DNA of 34,281 nucleotides from a virus. The stretch lies in the IMG/VR virus record IMGVR_UViG_3300043661_000050, positions 1 to 34,281 of that record. One strand, written 5' to 3'. Below are positions 1 to 7,056 of the stretch, in pieces. The notes beneath the pieces are model-generated. The model saw only the letters and a program-made list of their open reading frames with translations, was not told the DNA's origin and ran no database searches. The stretch's first letter is position 1; every line of letters begins with the position of its first letter. Position numbers and translations under genes: made by a program.

Positions 1-165
1 AGGGCCGCACCGCTGGACGACCAGCGTCAGGCCCTTGCTGCCCTGGCCGCGATCCCGGTCCTCCAGCCAGACGCGCCAGCCGTCCCGCTCGCGGTACTCC
101 AGCCGGTCAACCAGGGCCTTGAGCGCTGCCGGGTAGGGCGCGACCTGCGCCATTGACTGTTCCAC
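1..165 (-). CDS. Unknown phage-type protein, 3' part cut off by window edge
   Basis: The N-terminal 55 residues of a leftward gene that runs off base 1. The chosen start is the GTG at 165, preceded by GGAGGAG with 9 bases between; an ATG lies at 153. The visible part reads MAQVAPYPAALKALVDRL after that ATG, then a charged, tryptophan-containing stretch. It follows the 161-residue gene by 23 bases and continues the head operon beyond the connector genes. I do not recognise a catalytic motif. Similar N-termini are, from memory, common in actinophage and integrative-element proteins of unknown role. Confidence 0.6.
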   Translation of the reverse strand, partial: MEQSMAQVAPYPAALKALVDRLEYRERDGWRVWLEDRDRGQGSKGLTLVVQRCGP

Positions 166-188
166 GTCTCACCGCTCCTCCGGTTGCG

Positions 189-674
189 CTACTCGGTGCC
201 GGTGCCCCACAGGAACCGCAGCTCCCGTTCGGAATGCTTGCTCGGCACCGGGTGATGCTCCCGGTAGATGGCCTTCAGCTCCTCCTCAGACAGCCGGTGC
301 TGGCGCGGGGGCCGGTCGTACGCCGTTTCCCCGTCTGAGGTCACTGACGGGTGCCCTGAGGCCCGCAGGTTGTCGTACAGGACCGGCGCGTGGGTGGCCA
401 CGCCGCCGTCCTCGGCGAGGTCTTCCATCGCCGAGATGACCGCTGGCTCGCCGCCGTCGTCCAGGACGGTGCGGGCGTAGTCCTCAAGGTAGCGGCGGTA
501 GTTGTCCATCAGCGGCTGCGTCAGGTACAGCGCGTGACCGCCCCTGGGATGCCGGAAATCGAGCGAATTGTGCTGTATGGCGGCGTAGATCTGCGAGACC
601 TCGACTTTGCCGGTCAGGTCTCCGTGGCCCACCAGTTCCGACAGCTCGTCCATCCGGTCGGCGAAGCTGGCCAC
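189..674 (-). CDS. Head-module protein of unknown function (161 aa)
   Basis: A soluble 161-residue protein, acidic in the N-terminal half and basic near the end, without signal peptide or membrane segment. Its GTG start shares one base with the TAG stop of the connector gene upstream, so the two are translationally coupled. The segment HPRGGHALYLTQPLMDNY resembles neck or minor tail proteins placed directly after head-tail connectors in actinophages, but I cannot name a family with confidence. The position (after capsid and connector, before the left edge) fits a neck, closure or tail-terminator role; this is inference from order only. Confidence 0.65.
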   Translation of the reverse strand: MASFADRMDELSELVGHGDLTGKVEVSQIYAAIQHNSLDFRHPRGGHALYLTQPLMDNYRRYLEDYARTVLDDGGEPAVISAMEDLAEDGGVATHAPVLYDNLRASGHPSVTSDGETAYDRPPRQHRLSEEELKAIYREHHPVPSKHSERELRFLWGTGTE

Positions 675-1183
675 TACTGCCAGCCGTCCCGCAGCAGCGA
701 CCCTGGAGCGCCGGCTGCCGTGATACCGCCGCGACCGTCCCGCTCAACTCCCGAGTCCTCAAGCCGGAACGTCCGCGGAATCGTGTTGATCACGTGGCCG
801 GGCGACTCTACCGGGTCGTTCGGCGCCACGGGCGCCACCTCGATGTTGCCGTTGACGATGTCCTTGAGGGTCGCCATCGCGTCGGTGTAGCCGAGCATGA
901 CCGGGTCGTACTGGTCGAGGCTCTTGCCCTTGCGGTAGGTCAGCGTCGCGTAGAACACCGCGAGCTGCACCGTGATCCCGGCCACCAGGTCCGGTATCAC
1001 CGCTACCGGGTCGTTCGCGTCGACGGTGTAGGAGGTCCCGGTGTAGGCGCTGACTTTCGTCGACGCCCGGCCGATGGCCTCGCTGAGCTGGAAGTCCTCC
1101 AGTTGCGCGCAGGTCCCGGTGCCCGCGTCGGTGCCGGACACCGCGTCGCGGATGTCGGAAGGCTGGCAGTACATGGCGGTCAC
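674..1183 (-). CDS. Head-tail connector, gp6/DUF1320 (Gp36)-like
   Basis: A protein of about 169 residues that should form part of the connector ring between portal and tail. The start MTAMYCQPSDIRDAVSG, a helical middle with an aromatic VFYATLTYRKGKSLD segment and a YTDAMATLKDIVNGNIEV segment fit the all-helical connector fold seen in Mu Gp36 and HK97 gp6 relatives. The C-terminus ends in the small-residue motif GGITAAGAPGSLLRDGW. I chose GTG at 1183, nine bases before the ATG at 1174, because a GGGGGG run precedes it; GTG 1192 is also possible. The open frame extends much further upstream but overlaps an opposite-strand gene and reads as non-coding there. Confidence 0.65.
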   Translation of the reverse strand: MTAMYCQPSDIRDAVSGTDAGTGTCAQLEDFQLSEAIGRASTKVSAYTGTSYTVDANDPVAVIPDLVAGITVQLAVFYATLTYRKGKSLDQYDPVMLGYTDAMATLKDIVNGNIEVAPVAPNDPVESPGHVINTIPRTFRLEDSGVERDGRGGITAAGAPGSLLRDGWQ

Positions 1184-1207
1184 GGGCCGCACCCCCCCGG
1201 CAGGAAC

Positions 1208-1213
1208 TACGCT
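1208..1213 (+). promoter_or_regulatory. Candidate leaderless -10 (TACGCT) for the gene at 1220
   Basis: TACGCT fits the actinobacterial TANNNT -10. Six bases separate it from the ATG, which would place the transcription start on the start codon. No good -35 is visible. Confidence 0.5.
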
Positions 1214-1219
1214 GCGACG

Positions 1220-1438
1220 ATGACTGCGGGAGACGAGCGCGGCTGGTGGGATGTCCCTCCGCTGGCGATGTGGAGATGCCCGGAGTGCCGGGAACTCAGC
1301 CCGCCAGCCGAGTGGCCGGAACGCGAGCCGTCCTGCGAGGACTGCGGCAGTCATGACGGCAGGGAGTGCCCGCGATGCGGCGAGGTGTTCGAGCATGCCT
1401 GGGGAGCCGGCCGGATAGCGGAGGCTAGCTGCGGTTGA
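1220..1438 (+). CDS. Small zinc-ribbon protein (72 aa)
   Basis: A 72-residue protein on the strand opposite to the head operon. Cysteine pairs CPEC (about residues 19-22), CEDC (about 39-42) and CPRC (about 50-53), with a nearby CGSHDGRE segment, indicate one or two zinc ribbons. There is no Shine-Dalgarno sequence; TACGCT stands six bases before the ATG, which suggests a leaderless message and its own promoter. Its 3' end overlaps the tail of the opposite gene 1351-1602. Function unknown: zinc ribbons of this size may bind nucleic acid or protein. Accessory gene inserted between phage structural genes. Confidence 0.65.
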   Translation: MTAGDERGWWDVPPLAMWRCPECRELSPPAEWPEREPSCEDCGSHDGRECPRCGEVFEHAWGAGRIAEASCG

Positions 1439-1602
1439 CTGCGCGCCTGGTCAGCAGCACGCTGCGCCGGGGCTCGCGACCTCCCCGCCCGTCCGTCTTC
1501 GTCCAGGCCCTTGACGCTTACGACGGCCGCGAGCGGCTGCATGATGTCGTGCTCGCCTTCGAGCGGCAGGCCGCAGACCGTCGTGCCGGGCATCACGGGC
1601 AC
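1351..1602 (-). CDS. Hypothetical protein, second gene of a small operon
   Basis: An 83-residue frame whose GTG start lies three bases after the stop of the gene at 1606-1935; an ATG follows at 1593. The first 35 residues (MPGTTVCGLPLEGEHDIMQ, then AAVVSVKGLDEDG) look coding. The remainder is low complexity, rich in Ala, Arg and Gln, and runs 88 bases antisense into the zinc-ribbon gene, so the true 3' end may be nearer 1440 if there is a sequence error. Function not recognised. Confidence 0.45.
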   Translation of the reverse strand: MPVMPGTTVCGLPLEGEHDIMQPLAAVVSVKGLDEDGRAGRSRAPAQRAADQARSQPQLASAIRPAPQACSNTSPHRGHSLPS

Positions 1603-1605
1603 GGC

Positions 1606-1935
1606 TCAGCCGCCGTCCAGCGCCCGGATAGTCGGGCACGGCCACGCGAACTGGCAGTTGACGCAGTGCTCGCCGAGTCCGGAGATGCGGTGAACTTTCC
1701 TTACCCGGGCGACTGCTGCGACCGGGGCGCAGCACGCTTTCGCGTCCGGGAGGCGGTGCGGCGGGAGCGGAATGCCGTGGTCGGTCACGTGCAGCACGGC
1801 GCGGCCTGCGTCTGCCAGCCTGCTGTCCGGCATTGCCGCCCAGTTCCGGGCGAGATCCGCAACGAGGTCCAGGGTGCAGGCCATGCGCTCTGCCCGTCCG
1901 TCTTCGTACGTGCGGCCAGGTGATTCACCGTCCAC
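1606..1935 (-). CDS. Small cysteine-containing phage-type protein (109 aa)
   Basis: The C-terminus HCVNCQFAWPCPTIRALDGG is a recurring pattern, known to me from actinophages and integrative elements, where a CxxC-x4-PCPTIRAL tail ends a small protein of unknown role. A CC pair and several His residues upstream suggest metal binding. The GTG start has no Shine-Dalgarno sequence; TAGCGT stands six bases before it, so a leaderless transcript is likely. The hexamer begins with the TAG stop of the preceding 37-residue gene. It heads a two-gene unit with 1351-1602. Confidence 0.65.
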   Translation of the reverse strand: MDGESPGRTYEDGRAERMACTLDLVADLARNWAAMPDSRLADAGRAVLHVTDHGIPLPPHRLPDAKACCAPVAAVARVRKVHRISGLGEHCVNCQFAWPCPTIRALDGG

Positions 1936-1941
1936 GCCGCC

Positions 1942-1947
1942 ACGCTA
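1942..1947 (-). promoter_or_regulatory. Candidate leaderless -10 (TAGCGT) for the gene starting at 1935
   Basis: TAGCGT on the minus strand, followed by GGCGGC and the GTG start. Its first three bases are the stop codon of the upstream small gene. Confidence 0.5.
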
Positions 1948-2058
1948 GCAGCGCGGGAGGGTGCCGTAGCGCCGCGTGACGTACTCCAGCGCCCACCTGA
2001 CCTGCGCCCGGCACTGCCGCCGGCCACGCCAGCGACGGACGTACGCGCGGATCACCAT
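1945..2058 (-). CDS. Very small basic protein (37 aa)
   Basis: A 37-residue frame, MVIRAYVRRWRGRRQC at its start and ending in YGTLPRC. It has about eleven arginines, several aromatics and two cysteines. Its ATG overlaps the TGA stop of the gene upstream (ATGGTGA), typical of translational coupling in this operon. No database family is recognised. The arginine-rich composition suggests nucleic-acid or protein binding in the capsid or connector region, but in GC-rich DNA Arg-rich frames also arise by chance, so the call rests mostly on the tight coupling. Confidence 0.4.
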   Translation of the reverse strand: MVIRAYVRRWRGRRQCRAQVRWALEYVTRRYGTLPRC

Positions 2059-2270
2059 GCCGTCGCCGCAATCTGCCTCCGCTCAGACCGCAGCACGTCG
2101 TACAGCGCTCGCCACGGTGTCTTCGCGCTAGCGCCGAACGGCACCGGAAAAGCCCTAGAGCGCGTGATGAGGCAGTTCCACGAGCACCAGTTCTCAGACG
2201 GCGCGTAGTAGAACTCGTAGCGGCCAAGCTTCCAGTAACGCGCCGGAAGGCCCCATGCGGTGACTTTCAC
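2052..2270 (-). CDS. Small hypothetical protein (72 aa)
   Basis: A 72-residue protein with a convincing N-terminal half rich in aromatics (MKVTAWGLPARYWKLGRYEF, then YYAPSENWCSWNCL) and two cysteines in CSWNC. The GTG start lies seven bases after the stop of the 184-residue gene, in the same leftward operon. No membrane segment, no recognised domain. The position after the capsid genes suggests a head completion or accessory role, but nothing in the sequence proves it. Confidence 0.5.
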   Translation of the reverse strand: MKVTAWGLPARYWKLGRYEFYYAPSENWCSWNCLITRSRAFPVPFGASAKTPWRALYDVLRSERRQIAATAW

Positions 2271-2277
2271 GGGTGCC

Positions 2278-2832
2278 CTACCTGTCCCGCGCCGCGTCCG
2301 GGTCCACCGACAGGTCAGTCTGCGGGTCGTTCGCCTCCGGCGCGCTCTCCGGCCCTGCCGGGTCCGCGAACTCGACCGTCTTGACCTCCGCCGACGCCGA
2401 CGCGTCCGGGTCGGTCTTCACCGCCGAGCTTCCCGCCGGGTCCGGGCGCGCCTCGAACTGCTGCGCCAGCGGCTGCCGGCCGAACAGGTCACGCGCCCTG
2501 ATCCTCGGCGCCGGGTCGTTCTGCTGCTTCGCCGGGCGGATCACCGGGACCTTGTGGCGGGTCAGGAACCGCTGCGCCTGCTCGTCGGTCAGGTGCACGA
2601 TCTCGCCTTTGTGGACGATGTCCGCGAGTTTCTCCGAATCGGAGATCCGGCCGATCGACAGGTTCGTCAGCGCCTCGTACGGGCTGCCCTTCGGTGCCTG
2701 CGCCGCGGTGACGAACGCGATCGCCTGCTGCCGGGTGATGCCGTACTTGGCTTCCAGGTCGGCCATGAACCTCTCGCCGGCCGGGGCCTGAGCCGGGGTG
2801 CTGTCCTTGGTCGCGGTACGTGATGCGGGCAT
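2278..2832 (-). CDS. Capsid-associated protein of unknown function (184 aa)
   Basis: A 184-residue acidic protein, the first gene after the major capsid gene in transcription order. I chose ATG 2832 because GAGGAG stands eight bases upstream; the open frame extends to 3168 but that part is antisense to two other small genes. The N-terminus (residues 25-55) looks helical. The middle holds HKGEIVHLTDEQAQRFLTRH, a pattern seen in small post-capsid proteins of actinophages (xLTDEQAxRxL). The C-terminal 60 residues are low complexity, rich in Asp, Pro, Ala and Ser. Likely a head-tail or capsid accessory protein. Confidence 0.6.
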   Translation of the reverse strand: MPASRTATKDSTPAQAPAGERFMADLEAKYGITRQQAIAFVTAAQAPKGSPYEALTNLSIGRISDSEKLADIVHKGEIVHLTDEQAQRFLTRHKVPVIRPAKQQNDPAPRIRARDLFGRQPLAQQFEARPDPAGSSAVKTDPDASASAEVKTVEFADPAGPESAPEANDPQTDLSVDPDAARDR

Positions 2833-2898
2833 GGCGGTTTCTCCTCGGGGCGGCAGGAAGCCCGCCGCGAGGACGGGCGACAGCTGGGGCAGCGGGGC

Positions 2899-2904
2899 TA
2901 CGCT
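2899..2904 (+). promoter_or_regulatory. Candidate leaderless -10 (TACGCT) for the gene at 2911
   Basis: The same hexamer and the same six-base distance to ATG as at 1208. It lies in the 78-base divergent gap between two oppositely transcribed genes. Confidence 0.5.
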
Positions 2905-2910
2905 GCGGGG

Positions 2911-3066
2911 ATGGAGCCGTGGGTACGCGCAGTCCGCGCCGAGGCACCGGAATGCGCGCCGAAGGACATCTGGGAAGGCGTCCGCGGCGAGCTGGCGAAC
3001 CTGTGGGGCGACCTGGACCAGGCGATCCGCGACGCCTGCGACGGCACCTGGCATCGTGACGCCTGA
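2911..3066 (+). CDS. Small hypothetical protein (51 aa)
   Basis: A 51-residue frame starting MEPWVRAVRAEAPECAPKD and continuing with an acidic helical stretch that contains three Trp. There is no ribosome-binding site, but TACGCT stands six bases before ATG. The stop overlaps the GTG of the following gene by 11 bases, so the two form a unit. Divergent from the 184-residue head gene. Function unknown; accessory gene within the head module. Confidence 0.5.
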   Translation: MEPWVRAVRAEAPECAPKDIWEGVRGELANLWGDLDQAIRDACDGTWHRDA

Positions 3067-3476
3067 CACCTGGGCGACGCACCTGGAACGCCATGCGGCC
3101 CTGTGCCGCCGCTGGGGCAGGCCCGAGACGGTCCGCGACACCGCAGCTGCGCTGCGGACGCTCGGCATCGCCGATGTCAGCCCGGACGATGCCGTCGCGT
3201 TCCTGTACTCATCTGCGGAAGCGGCGCAGGCATTCGCGGCGTCGAACCTGGAGCATTACGGCTACCGGTCGTTCGGTCCCGTGGTCGCTGACGCCGGGGT
3301 GCTCGGCGCGGTTTACGTGCCGATGCGCCCGCTCCTGTTACCGGAAAGTGCAGGCGCGGGGGTCCTTGCATCGAACAGGCTATCGGATCGCGGTGCCAGA
3401 GGAGCGCTACGACTCGTATGCCGCCGTACTGCCGGATGTCCGCGTCACCCTATACGCCCGACAACAGCGTAATTGA
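3056..3476 (+). pseudogene. Small protein gene interrupted by an apparent +1 frameshift
   Basis: From GTG 3056 a well-formed protein is read for about 95 residues (TPDTWATHLERHAALCRRWG, later LEHYGYRSFGPVVADAG and VYVPMRPLLL). Near 3345 the sense moves into the next frame, which continues GYRIAVPEERYDSYAAVLPD and ends VRVTLYARQQRN at 3476. In the original frame the text after 3345 is Arg- and Gly-rich noise and stops at 3472. One extra base in the sequence would explain this, through mutation or read error; programmed +1 shifting is less likely, as I see no slippery site. The 3' end meets the capsid gene tail to tail with a short overlap. Function unknown. Confidence 0.5.
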
Positions 3477-4361
3477 TAGAGGTTGGTCCAGTCCAATAGC
3501 TGCTGACCGTTGCGTGTCTGATCTGTACGCCTTGCGAGATTCCTCCCGATACAGCGGCCCGGCTATGAACGGCAGCTCGTCGGCAATGAACCCGCACCGG
3601 TTGCGCTGCATGACGATCGCGTTGCCCGCGGGCACCTGCCGCGAGACCAGGACGTCAAGGTTGAAGATCTTGTTGGGCAGCACGCCGGTGTACTGGAGGT
3701 TCTCCGACGCGATGTCGCCGATGTAAGGCGCGGCGAAGCTGCTGGACTGGAGCAGCGTGTTCTTGGTCCCGTGGTTGATGATCATCGTGTCGGCTTCGAA
3801 CCCGAGGAACTGGTTGAACCCGATCGCTGAGGTTATCTGCGCGTTCTCGACAAGATAAACGGCGTTGGCGATGTCGCCGCGTATTGTCGCGTTCGATGAT
3901 GCCCACGGGTTGGCGACGGCCAGGGTCTGGATGCCCGCGTTCGCGATCACCGCGCTGTAGAAAGCGGTGTTCCACGAGTAGATCATCGTGTTCTTGACCT
4001 GCGTGAGCTGCCTGGTCACGGGGTCGATGACCTGCCGGCGGCGCATCTCGTCGGACACCAGGATCGCCATTGCCCGCTCGTGGGTGAAGACCACCCTCGG
4101 GATGCCGACCGACGTGGGGACGACGGGGACTTCCGCGAATTCGGCGCGGATTTCCGGGGTGTCGTCGGCGTACAGCGGCGTGGACTCGCTGTAGCGCACC
4201 GCGCCGGAAGTCGCCAGGCCGCCTGCGCGCAAGACGGCGTCGACGATGAACTCGTTCTGAGTCATCTCGAGAATGAGCGCGGGAATGACCAGCGGGTCTT
4301 TCAGCAAAGCGTCGACGGTTATGCGCGGGCCGTCACCAGAGCTGTATGCCGGAGTTGGCAC
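3450..4361 (-). CDS. Phage major capsid protein
   Basis: A 303-residue protein, probably the shell subunit. After a short N-terminal arm it has the hydrophobic segment DALLKDPLVIPALILEMTQN, then VVFTHERAMAILVSDEMRRR (long-helix region) and the beta-rich C-terminus NLDVLVSRQVPAGNAIVMQR with FIADELPFIAGP. This pattern (a helix followed by a surface-displayed P-domain-like beta region) is typical of HK97-fold capsids of actinophages. It follows the decoration-like gene and the protease-scaffold gene, the usual order. The GTG start is preceded by AGGAG at seven bases. No N-terminal delta domain is visible, which fits a separate scaffold protein. Confidence 0.8.
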   Translation of the reverse strand: MPTPAYSSGDGPRITVDALLKDPLVIPALILEMTQNEFIVDAVLRAGGLATSGAVRYSESTPLYADDTPEIRAEFAEVPVVPTSVGIPRVVFTHERAMAILVSDEMRRRQVIDPVTRQLTQVKNTMIYSWNTAFYSAVIANAGIQTLAVANPWASSNATIRGDIANAVYLVENAQITSAIGFNQFLGFEADTMIINHGTKNTLLQSSSFAAPYIGDIASENLQYTGVLPNKIFNLDVLVSRQVPAGNAIVMQRNRCGFIADELPFIAGPLYREESRKAYRSDTQRSAAIGLDQPLSITLLSGV

Positions 4362-4402
4362 GGGTTGTCTCCTAGGTTCTCAGGGGCTGTGCTGGCCGGC
4401 GC

Positions 4403-4858
4403 TCAGGGGAACAGCCGCATGCGGCCGACGACGCTGGCGGAGATGGTGACGCCGCCGGGCTGGGTGCAGCGGCCGACGATCAGGGCGGCGTTGGTGTCGG
4501 TGCCTGATACCCACGGGGTGACCGCGCCGGCGGCGGCGGACTTCAGGAGCTGGCCGCAGGCGGCGTTGGCGGCGTAGGTGACGTGGATGTCGGCGGGGCC
4601 GGCGTAGACGGCGGTGTAGTCCGGCAGCACCGAGATGTCCACCAGCGGATCCCCGTAGCTGGTCGTGGCCCCGGCCTGGTTGGGGATCGGGGCGGCGTCG
4701 ATGCCGGCGACGCCGAGGACCGTGGTCGCGCCCGCGCCGGCCGGTGACACCGTGGTCGCGGGGCTGGCGTCGGGGGCGACGAGCTGGCCGCCGGCTACCA
4801 GCGCTGACACCTGGTAGCTATCCGGTCCCAGCCTGTAGTGGGGCAGAGTACCCGCCAC
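4403..4858 (-). CDS. Head decoration-like protein (151 aa)
   Basis: A 151-residue protein low in charge and rich in Ala, Gly, Val and Thr, with beta-forming repeats (ATTVSPAGAGATTVLGVAG) and no membrane segment. Small beta-rich proteins directly upstream of the capsid gene, after protease and scaffold, are usually decoration or cement proteins (gpD- or DUF2190-like). The GTG start has GGAAG about ten bases upstream. The assignment rests on composition and gene order; no catalytic residue is expected. Confidence 0.6.
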   Translation of the reverse strand: MAGTLPHYRLGPDSYQVSALVAGGQLVAPDASPATTVSPAGAGATTVLGVAGIDAAPIPNQAGATTSYGDPLVDISVLPDYTAVYAGPADIHVTYAANAACGQLLKSAAAGAVTPWVSGTDTNAALIVGRCTQPGGVTISASVVGRMRLFP

Positions 4859-4938
4859 GGGGAGTCACTTCCTTTGCGTTTGAGGGCGTGCTGAAAAGCC
4901 CGCGCGGCGGCGGGTGCGGTCAGTGAGCGGGGGACGGC

Positions 4939-5580
4939 CTAGATGCCGGCCATGTTCCGGACGGCGGACACCAGCTCGCGGCGCTCGGCCGCCTCGGTCT
5001 CGGCCTTCGCCGTGTCGTCGTCCGCGCCTTCGGCGGATCCGAGCTCGGCGGACAGGTCGAGCATGCGGACGGTCTTGCCGATCTCCGTCAGGACCCGGCG
5101 GACGATCGCGCCGGCGTCGGCGCGCTTGCCGTTGGCCAGTTCCACCACGCGGCCCTCGCCTTCGAGCAGGGTGCGGGCCAGGTCGGTGATGCGCGGCGGG
5201 ATGCCGTGGACGCGGGCCAGGGTGTCGCGCTCGGCCTCGTACGCGGCGGTGGCCAGGCGGCTGGTGACGCGGGCCAGGGCGATCTCGTTCTGCTCGGCGC
5301 GGGCGTTGGCCAGGTCGATCTGCGTCTGCGCCTCAGCGGACAGCGCCGCGCCGGCGGCAGCCAGTTCCCTGTCCGCGTCCGGCTCGGTGCCGCTGTCGCC
5401 TTCGGCCCCGACTTCGGCGAGCAGGGCCTCCAGCTCCGCGTCGGTCAGCTCAGGCGCGTCGCCCTCGGTGCCGTCCTCGTCGTCAGCGGGCGCGGGGTCG
5501 GCGAGCAGTGCGTCGAACCTCTCCTCGGGGAGGTCGAGCAGCTTCGCCAGCCGGGCCTCCTGCGCTTCGTTCAGGGCCAT
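4939..5580 (-). CDS. Nested scaffold protein from an internal start
   Basis: The in-frame ATG at residue 206 of the protease-scaffold gene is preceded by GGAGG with an eight-base spacer, a far better site than that of the full-length GTG. Starting here gives a 213-residue acidic coiled-coil protein without the protease domain. This is the arrangement of lambda C/Nu3 and related phages, where the scaffold is made in excess from a nested start. The ribosome site is seen directly; its use is inferred. Confidence 0.55.
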   Translation of the reverse strand: MALNEAQEARLAKLLDLPEERFDALLADPAPADDEDGTEGDAPELTDAELEALLAEVGAEGDSGTEPDADRELAAAGAALSAEAQTQIDLANARAEQNEIALARVTSRLATAAYEAERDTLARVHGIPPRITDLARTLLEGEGRVVELANGKRADAGAIVRRVLTEIGKTVRMLDLSAELGSAEGADDDTAKAETEAAERRELVSAVRNMAGI

Positions 5581-6195
5581 GTGAGTGTCCTCCGTGTCAG
5601 AAGTGCCGGGGTCGGCTGGTGAAGGCCGGGAACGGCCTGATGCGGGATCGGCGGCCACGTCAGGTGCGGCTGCGGCGAATTCCAGGGCCGTGAGGTCGAT
5701 GACCTCGCCGCCGTCGCCGCCCGCGGCCTCGATCGCCTGCCACGGGCGCATGCCGGTGATCCGGGGGTCCAGCGTGCCGAGGACGTGCTTGATCGCGGCG
5801 GGGAAAAACCGCTTGTCGGCGCGCTCGTAATCCTCGACGATCTTGGCTGAGATGCCTAGTTCCGGGCCGTCAGCCAGCAGCGCGTCACCGGCCGAGTTCG
5901 CGGCGACGATGATGTCGAGCCCGTCGTCGGTCAGCTCCAGGCCGTTCACCCAGCCGCGGCGGCGCTCAGGGTCCTCGGTGTGGGCGTTGTCCTTGTCGGC
6001 GATCATGAACGGCACGCGGTCGTATGCCCGTTCGCTGAACGACTTGGCCAGCCCGGCGAGGTACTCGCGGGTGAAGTCGATCATCCGGCCCTTGTAGCTG
6101 ATCTTCCCGATGGGCAGGAGCTGCTTTCGCCACAGCGACGCGCCGGACGGCCGGACCTTCCCGCGGTCTACGGGGGTGAGCATGGTCGTGGTCAC
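4939..6195 (-). CDS. Prohead protease fused to scaffold (Mu gpI-like)
   Basis: A 418-residue two-part protein. Residues 20-160 match phage head maturation proteases of the Mu gpI kind: MIADKDNAHTEDPERRRGWV carries a candidate catalytic His72, LGISAKI carries Ser116, and VLGTLDPRITGMRPWQA is a signature that follows. Residues 206-418 are an acidic, coiled-coil scaffold domain (ARLAKLLDLPEERFDALLAD and many Ala/Glu heptads). Scaffold is needed for procapsid assembly and is then cleaved. The GTG start overlaps the stop of the small gene upstream (GTGA). An internal ATG at 5580 with a strong ribosome-binding site would give the scaffold alone. Confidence 0.75.
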   Translation of the reverse strand: MTTTMLTPVDRGKVRPSGASLWRKQLLPIGKISYKGRMIDFTREYLAGLAKSFSERAYDRVPFMIADKDNAHTEDPERRRGWVNGLELTDDGLDIIVAANSAGDALLADGPELGISAKIVEDYERADKRFFPAAIKHVLGTLDPRITGMRPWQAIEAAGGDGGEVIDLTALEFAAAAPDVAADPASGRSRPSPADPGTSDTEDTHMALNEAQEARLAKLLDLPEERFDALLADPAPADDEDGTEGDAPELTDAELEALLAEVGAEGDSGTEPDADRELAAAGAALSAEAQTQIDLANARAEQNEIALARVTSRLATAAYEAERDTLARVHGIPPRITDLARTLLEGEGRVVELANGKRADAGAIVRRVLTEIGKTVRMLDLSAELGSAEGADDDTAKAETEAAERRELVSAVRNMAGI

Positions 6196-6374
6196 GTGCC
6201 ATCACCGAACCCTTCGGCTGCTCTCGCGAGGGCACGGAACTCGGCGGCCAGCATGCGCAGGGCTGGCTCGGTGCGGCCCGGTGCCTCATCCGAGCCCCGT
6301 GCCGCGCTGCGGTCGGCTTCGCCGTCGAGGACTTCGGCGCGCACGCGCAGCGCCGTGATGACCTGAGCGCTCAT
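6192..6374 (-). CDS. Small head-operon protein (60-63 aa)
   Basis: A small helical protein beginning MSAQVITALRVRAEVLDGE and ending AEFRALARAAEGFGDGT, with two amphipathic helices and no cysteines. A GGAGG lies 11 bases before ATG 6374 and only two before ATG 6383, so 6374 is preferred. The stop overlaps the GTG of the protease gene by four bases, showing coupling. Function unknown. Its upstream region overlaps the leaderless promoter of the divergent gene at 6405. Confidence 0.5.
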   Translation of the reverse strand: MSAQVITALRVRAEVLDGEADRSAARGSDEAPGRTEPALRMLAAEFRALARAAEGFGDGT

Positions 6375-6392
6375 CGGCGGCATCGCCTCCGT

Positions 6393-6398
6393 TACCGT
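6393..6398 (+). promoter_or_regulatory. Candidate leaderless -10 (TACCGT) for the gene at 6405
   Basis: TACCGT, six bases before ATG. It lies in the short gap between divergent starts. Confidence 0.5.
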
Positions 6399-6404
6399 TC
6401 AGGG

Positions 6405-6761
6405 ATGAGCGGACTTGCGCGGCGAGACCTGGCCCGCGGGGATGGCCTGTCACCAGCGGCCGGCGGCGGCCTCTACCGGCCCGACTGGGTGATGTGCGGA
6501 ACGCCGCACGCCGATGGCGTGATGGTGATCGCCAGCAAGCGGCTCAGCCGCGCCGAGCTTGAGATGCGAGCGCGCTACCAGGACATGTACGGCGGATACA
6601 CGCCGGTCGCCTCGGCCTTGACGAGCATGGAGATCACGCTGACGACATGGCTGGGGCCTGACACGCTCAGGATCACCGGCCCGGACTATCCGGCCGTGAT
6701 GGAGGAGCTGTTCAGGACGTGGTCACCTGGCGAGCCGGTTCGTCCCGCAATTGAGGGCTGA
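6405..6761 (+). CDS. Unknown protein, paralogue of the gene at 7057
   Basis: A 118-residue protein on the strand opposite to the head genes. Its core begins YRPDWVMCGTPHADGVMVIA, then KRLSRAELEMRARYQDMYGG, and it ends LFRTWSPGEPVRPAIEG. The same framework (Y-x-PDWVM-x-G-x-P near the N-terminus, and LF-x-x-W-x-PG then PAIEG) recurs in the protein at 7057, so the two are paralogues, probably from a tandem duplication with the zinc-ribbon gene lying between. No Shine-Dalgarno sequence; TACCGT six bases before ATG suggests a leaderless message. No catalytic motif is recognised. Confidence 0.65.
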   Translation: MSGLARRDLARGDGLSPAAGGGLYRPDWVMCGTPHADGVMVIASKRLSRAELEMRARYQDMYGGYTPVASALTSMEITLTTWLGPDTLRITGPDYPAVMEELFRTWSPGEPVRPAIEG

Positions 6762-6793
6762 TCAGGCCGCAGCATTCGCCCCGCCGTCTCCGT

Positions 6794-6799
6794 TACGGT
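6794..6799 (+). promoter_or_regulatory. Candidate leaderless -10 (TACGGT) for the gene at 6806
   Basis: TACGGT, six bases before ATG 6806. This distance argues for 6806 over the GTG at 6800. Confidence 0.5.
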
Positions 6800-6805
6800 G
6801 TGAGG

Positions 6806-7054
6806 ATGGACGCGCCGGGCTGGCAAGCGCCGCGGGCAGGTGAGATGCTCACTTGCCCCGCATGCGGCAGCAAGGATTACGAGATCCGTTTCGGCGGCAG
6901 TGATCCGGTCGCCGCGCCGCCGTCGGTCACCTGCGCCGCATGCCGCAAGACCTGGCAGCTCAGGGCATCCTGGCCGGACGGCCACACGCGGCTGATACCC
7001 GAGTGGGAGCCGGCGGCAGGCGATGACCAGAGCATCACTATCGGGAAGCTGTAA
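6806..7054 (+). CDS. Zinc-ribbon protein (82 aa)
   Basis: An 82-residue protein with the knuckles CPAC (about residues 17-20) and CAAC (about 45-48), a classic small zinc ribbon, followed by RKTWQL and a short acidic tail. It lies between the two paralogous genes and is followed two bases after its stop by the GTG of the second, so both are probably on one message started at the leaderless site. It could be a nucleic-acid or protein adaptor; the substrate is unknown. Confidence 0.65.
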   Translation: MDAPGWQAPRAGEMLTCPACGSKDYEIRFGGSDPVAAPPSVTCAACRKTWQLRASWPDGHTRLIPEWEPAAGDDQSITIGKL

Positions 7055-7056
7055 CC

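Noticed and set aside
1193-1396. Upstream extension of the connector gene
   Set aside because: Antisense to the zinc-ribbon gene and Arg-rich without similarity to connector N-termini.
2833-3168. Upstream extension of the 184-residue head gene
   Set aside because: A strong ribosome site lies before ATG 2832, and the extension is antisense to two small plus-strand genes.
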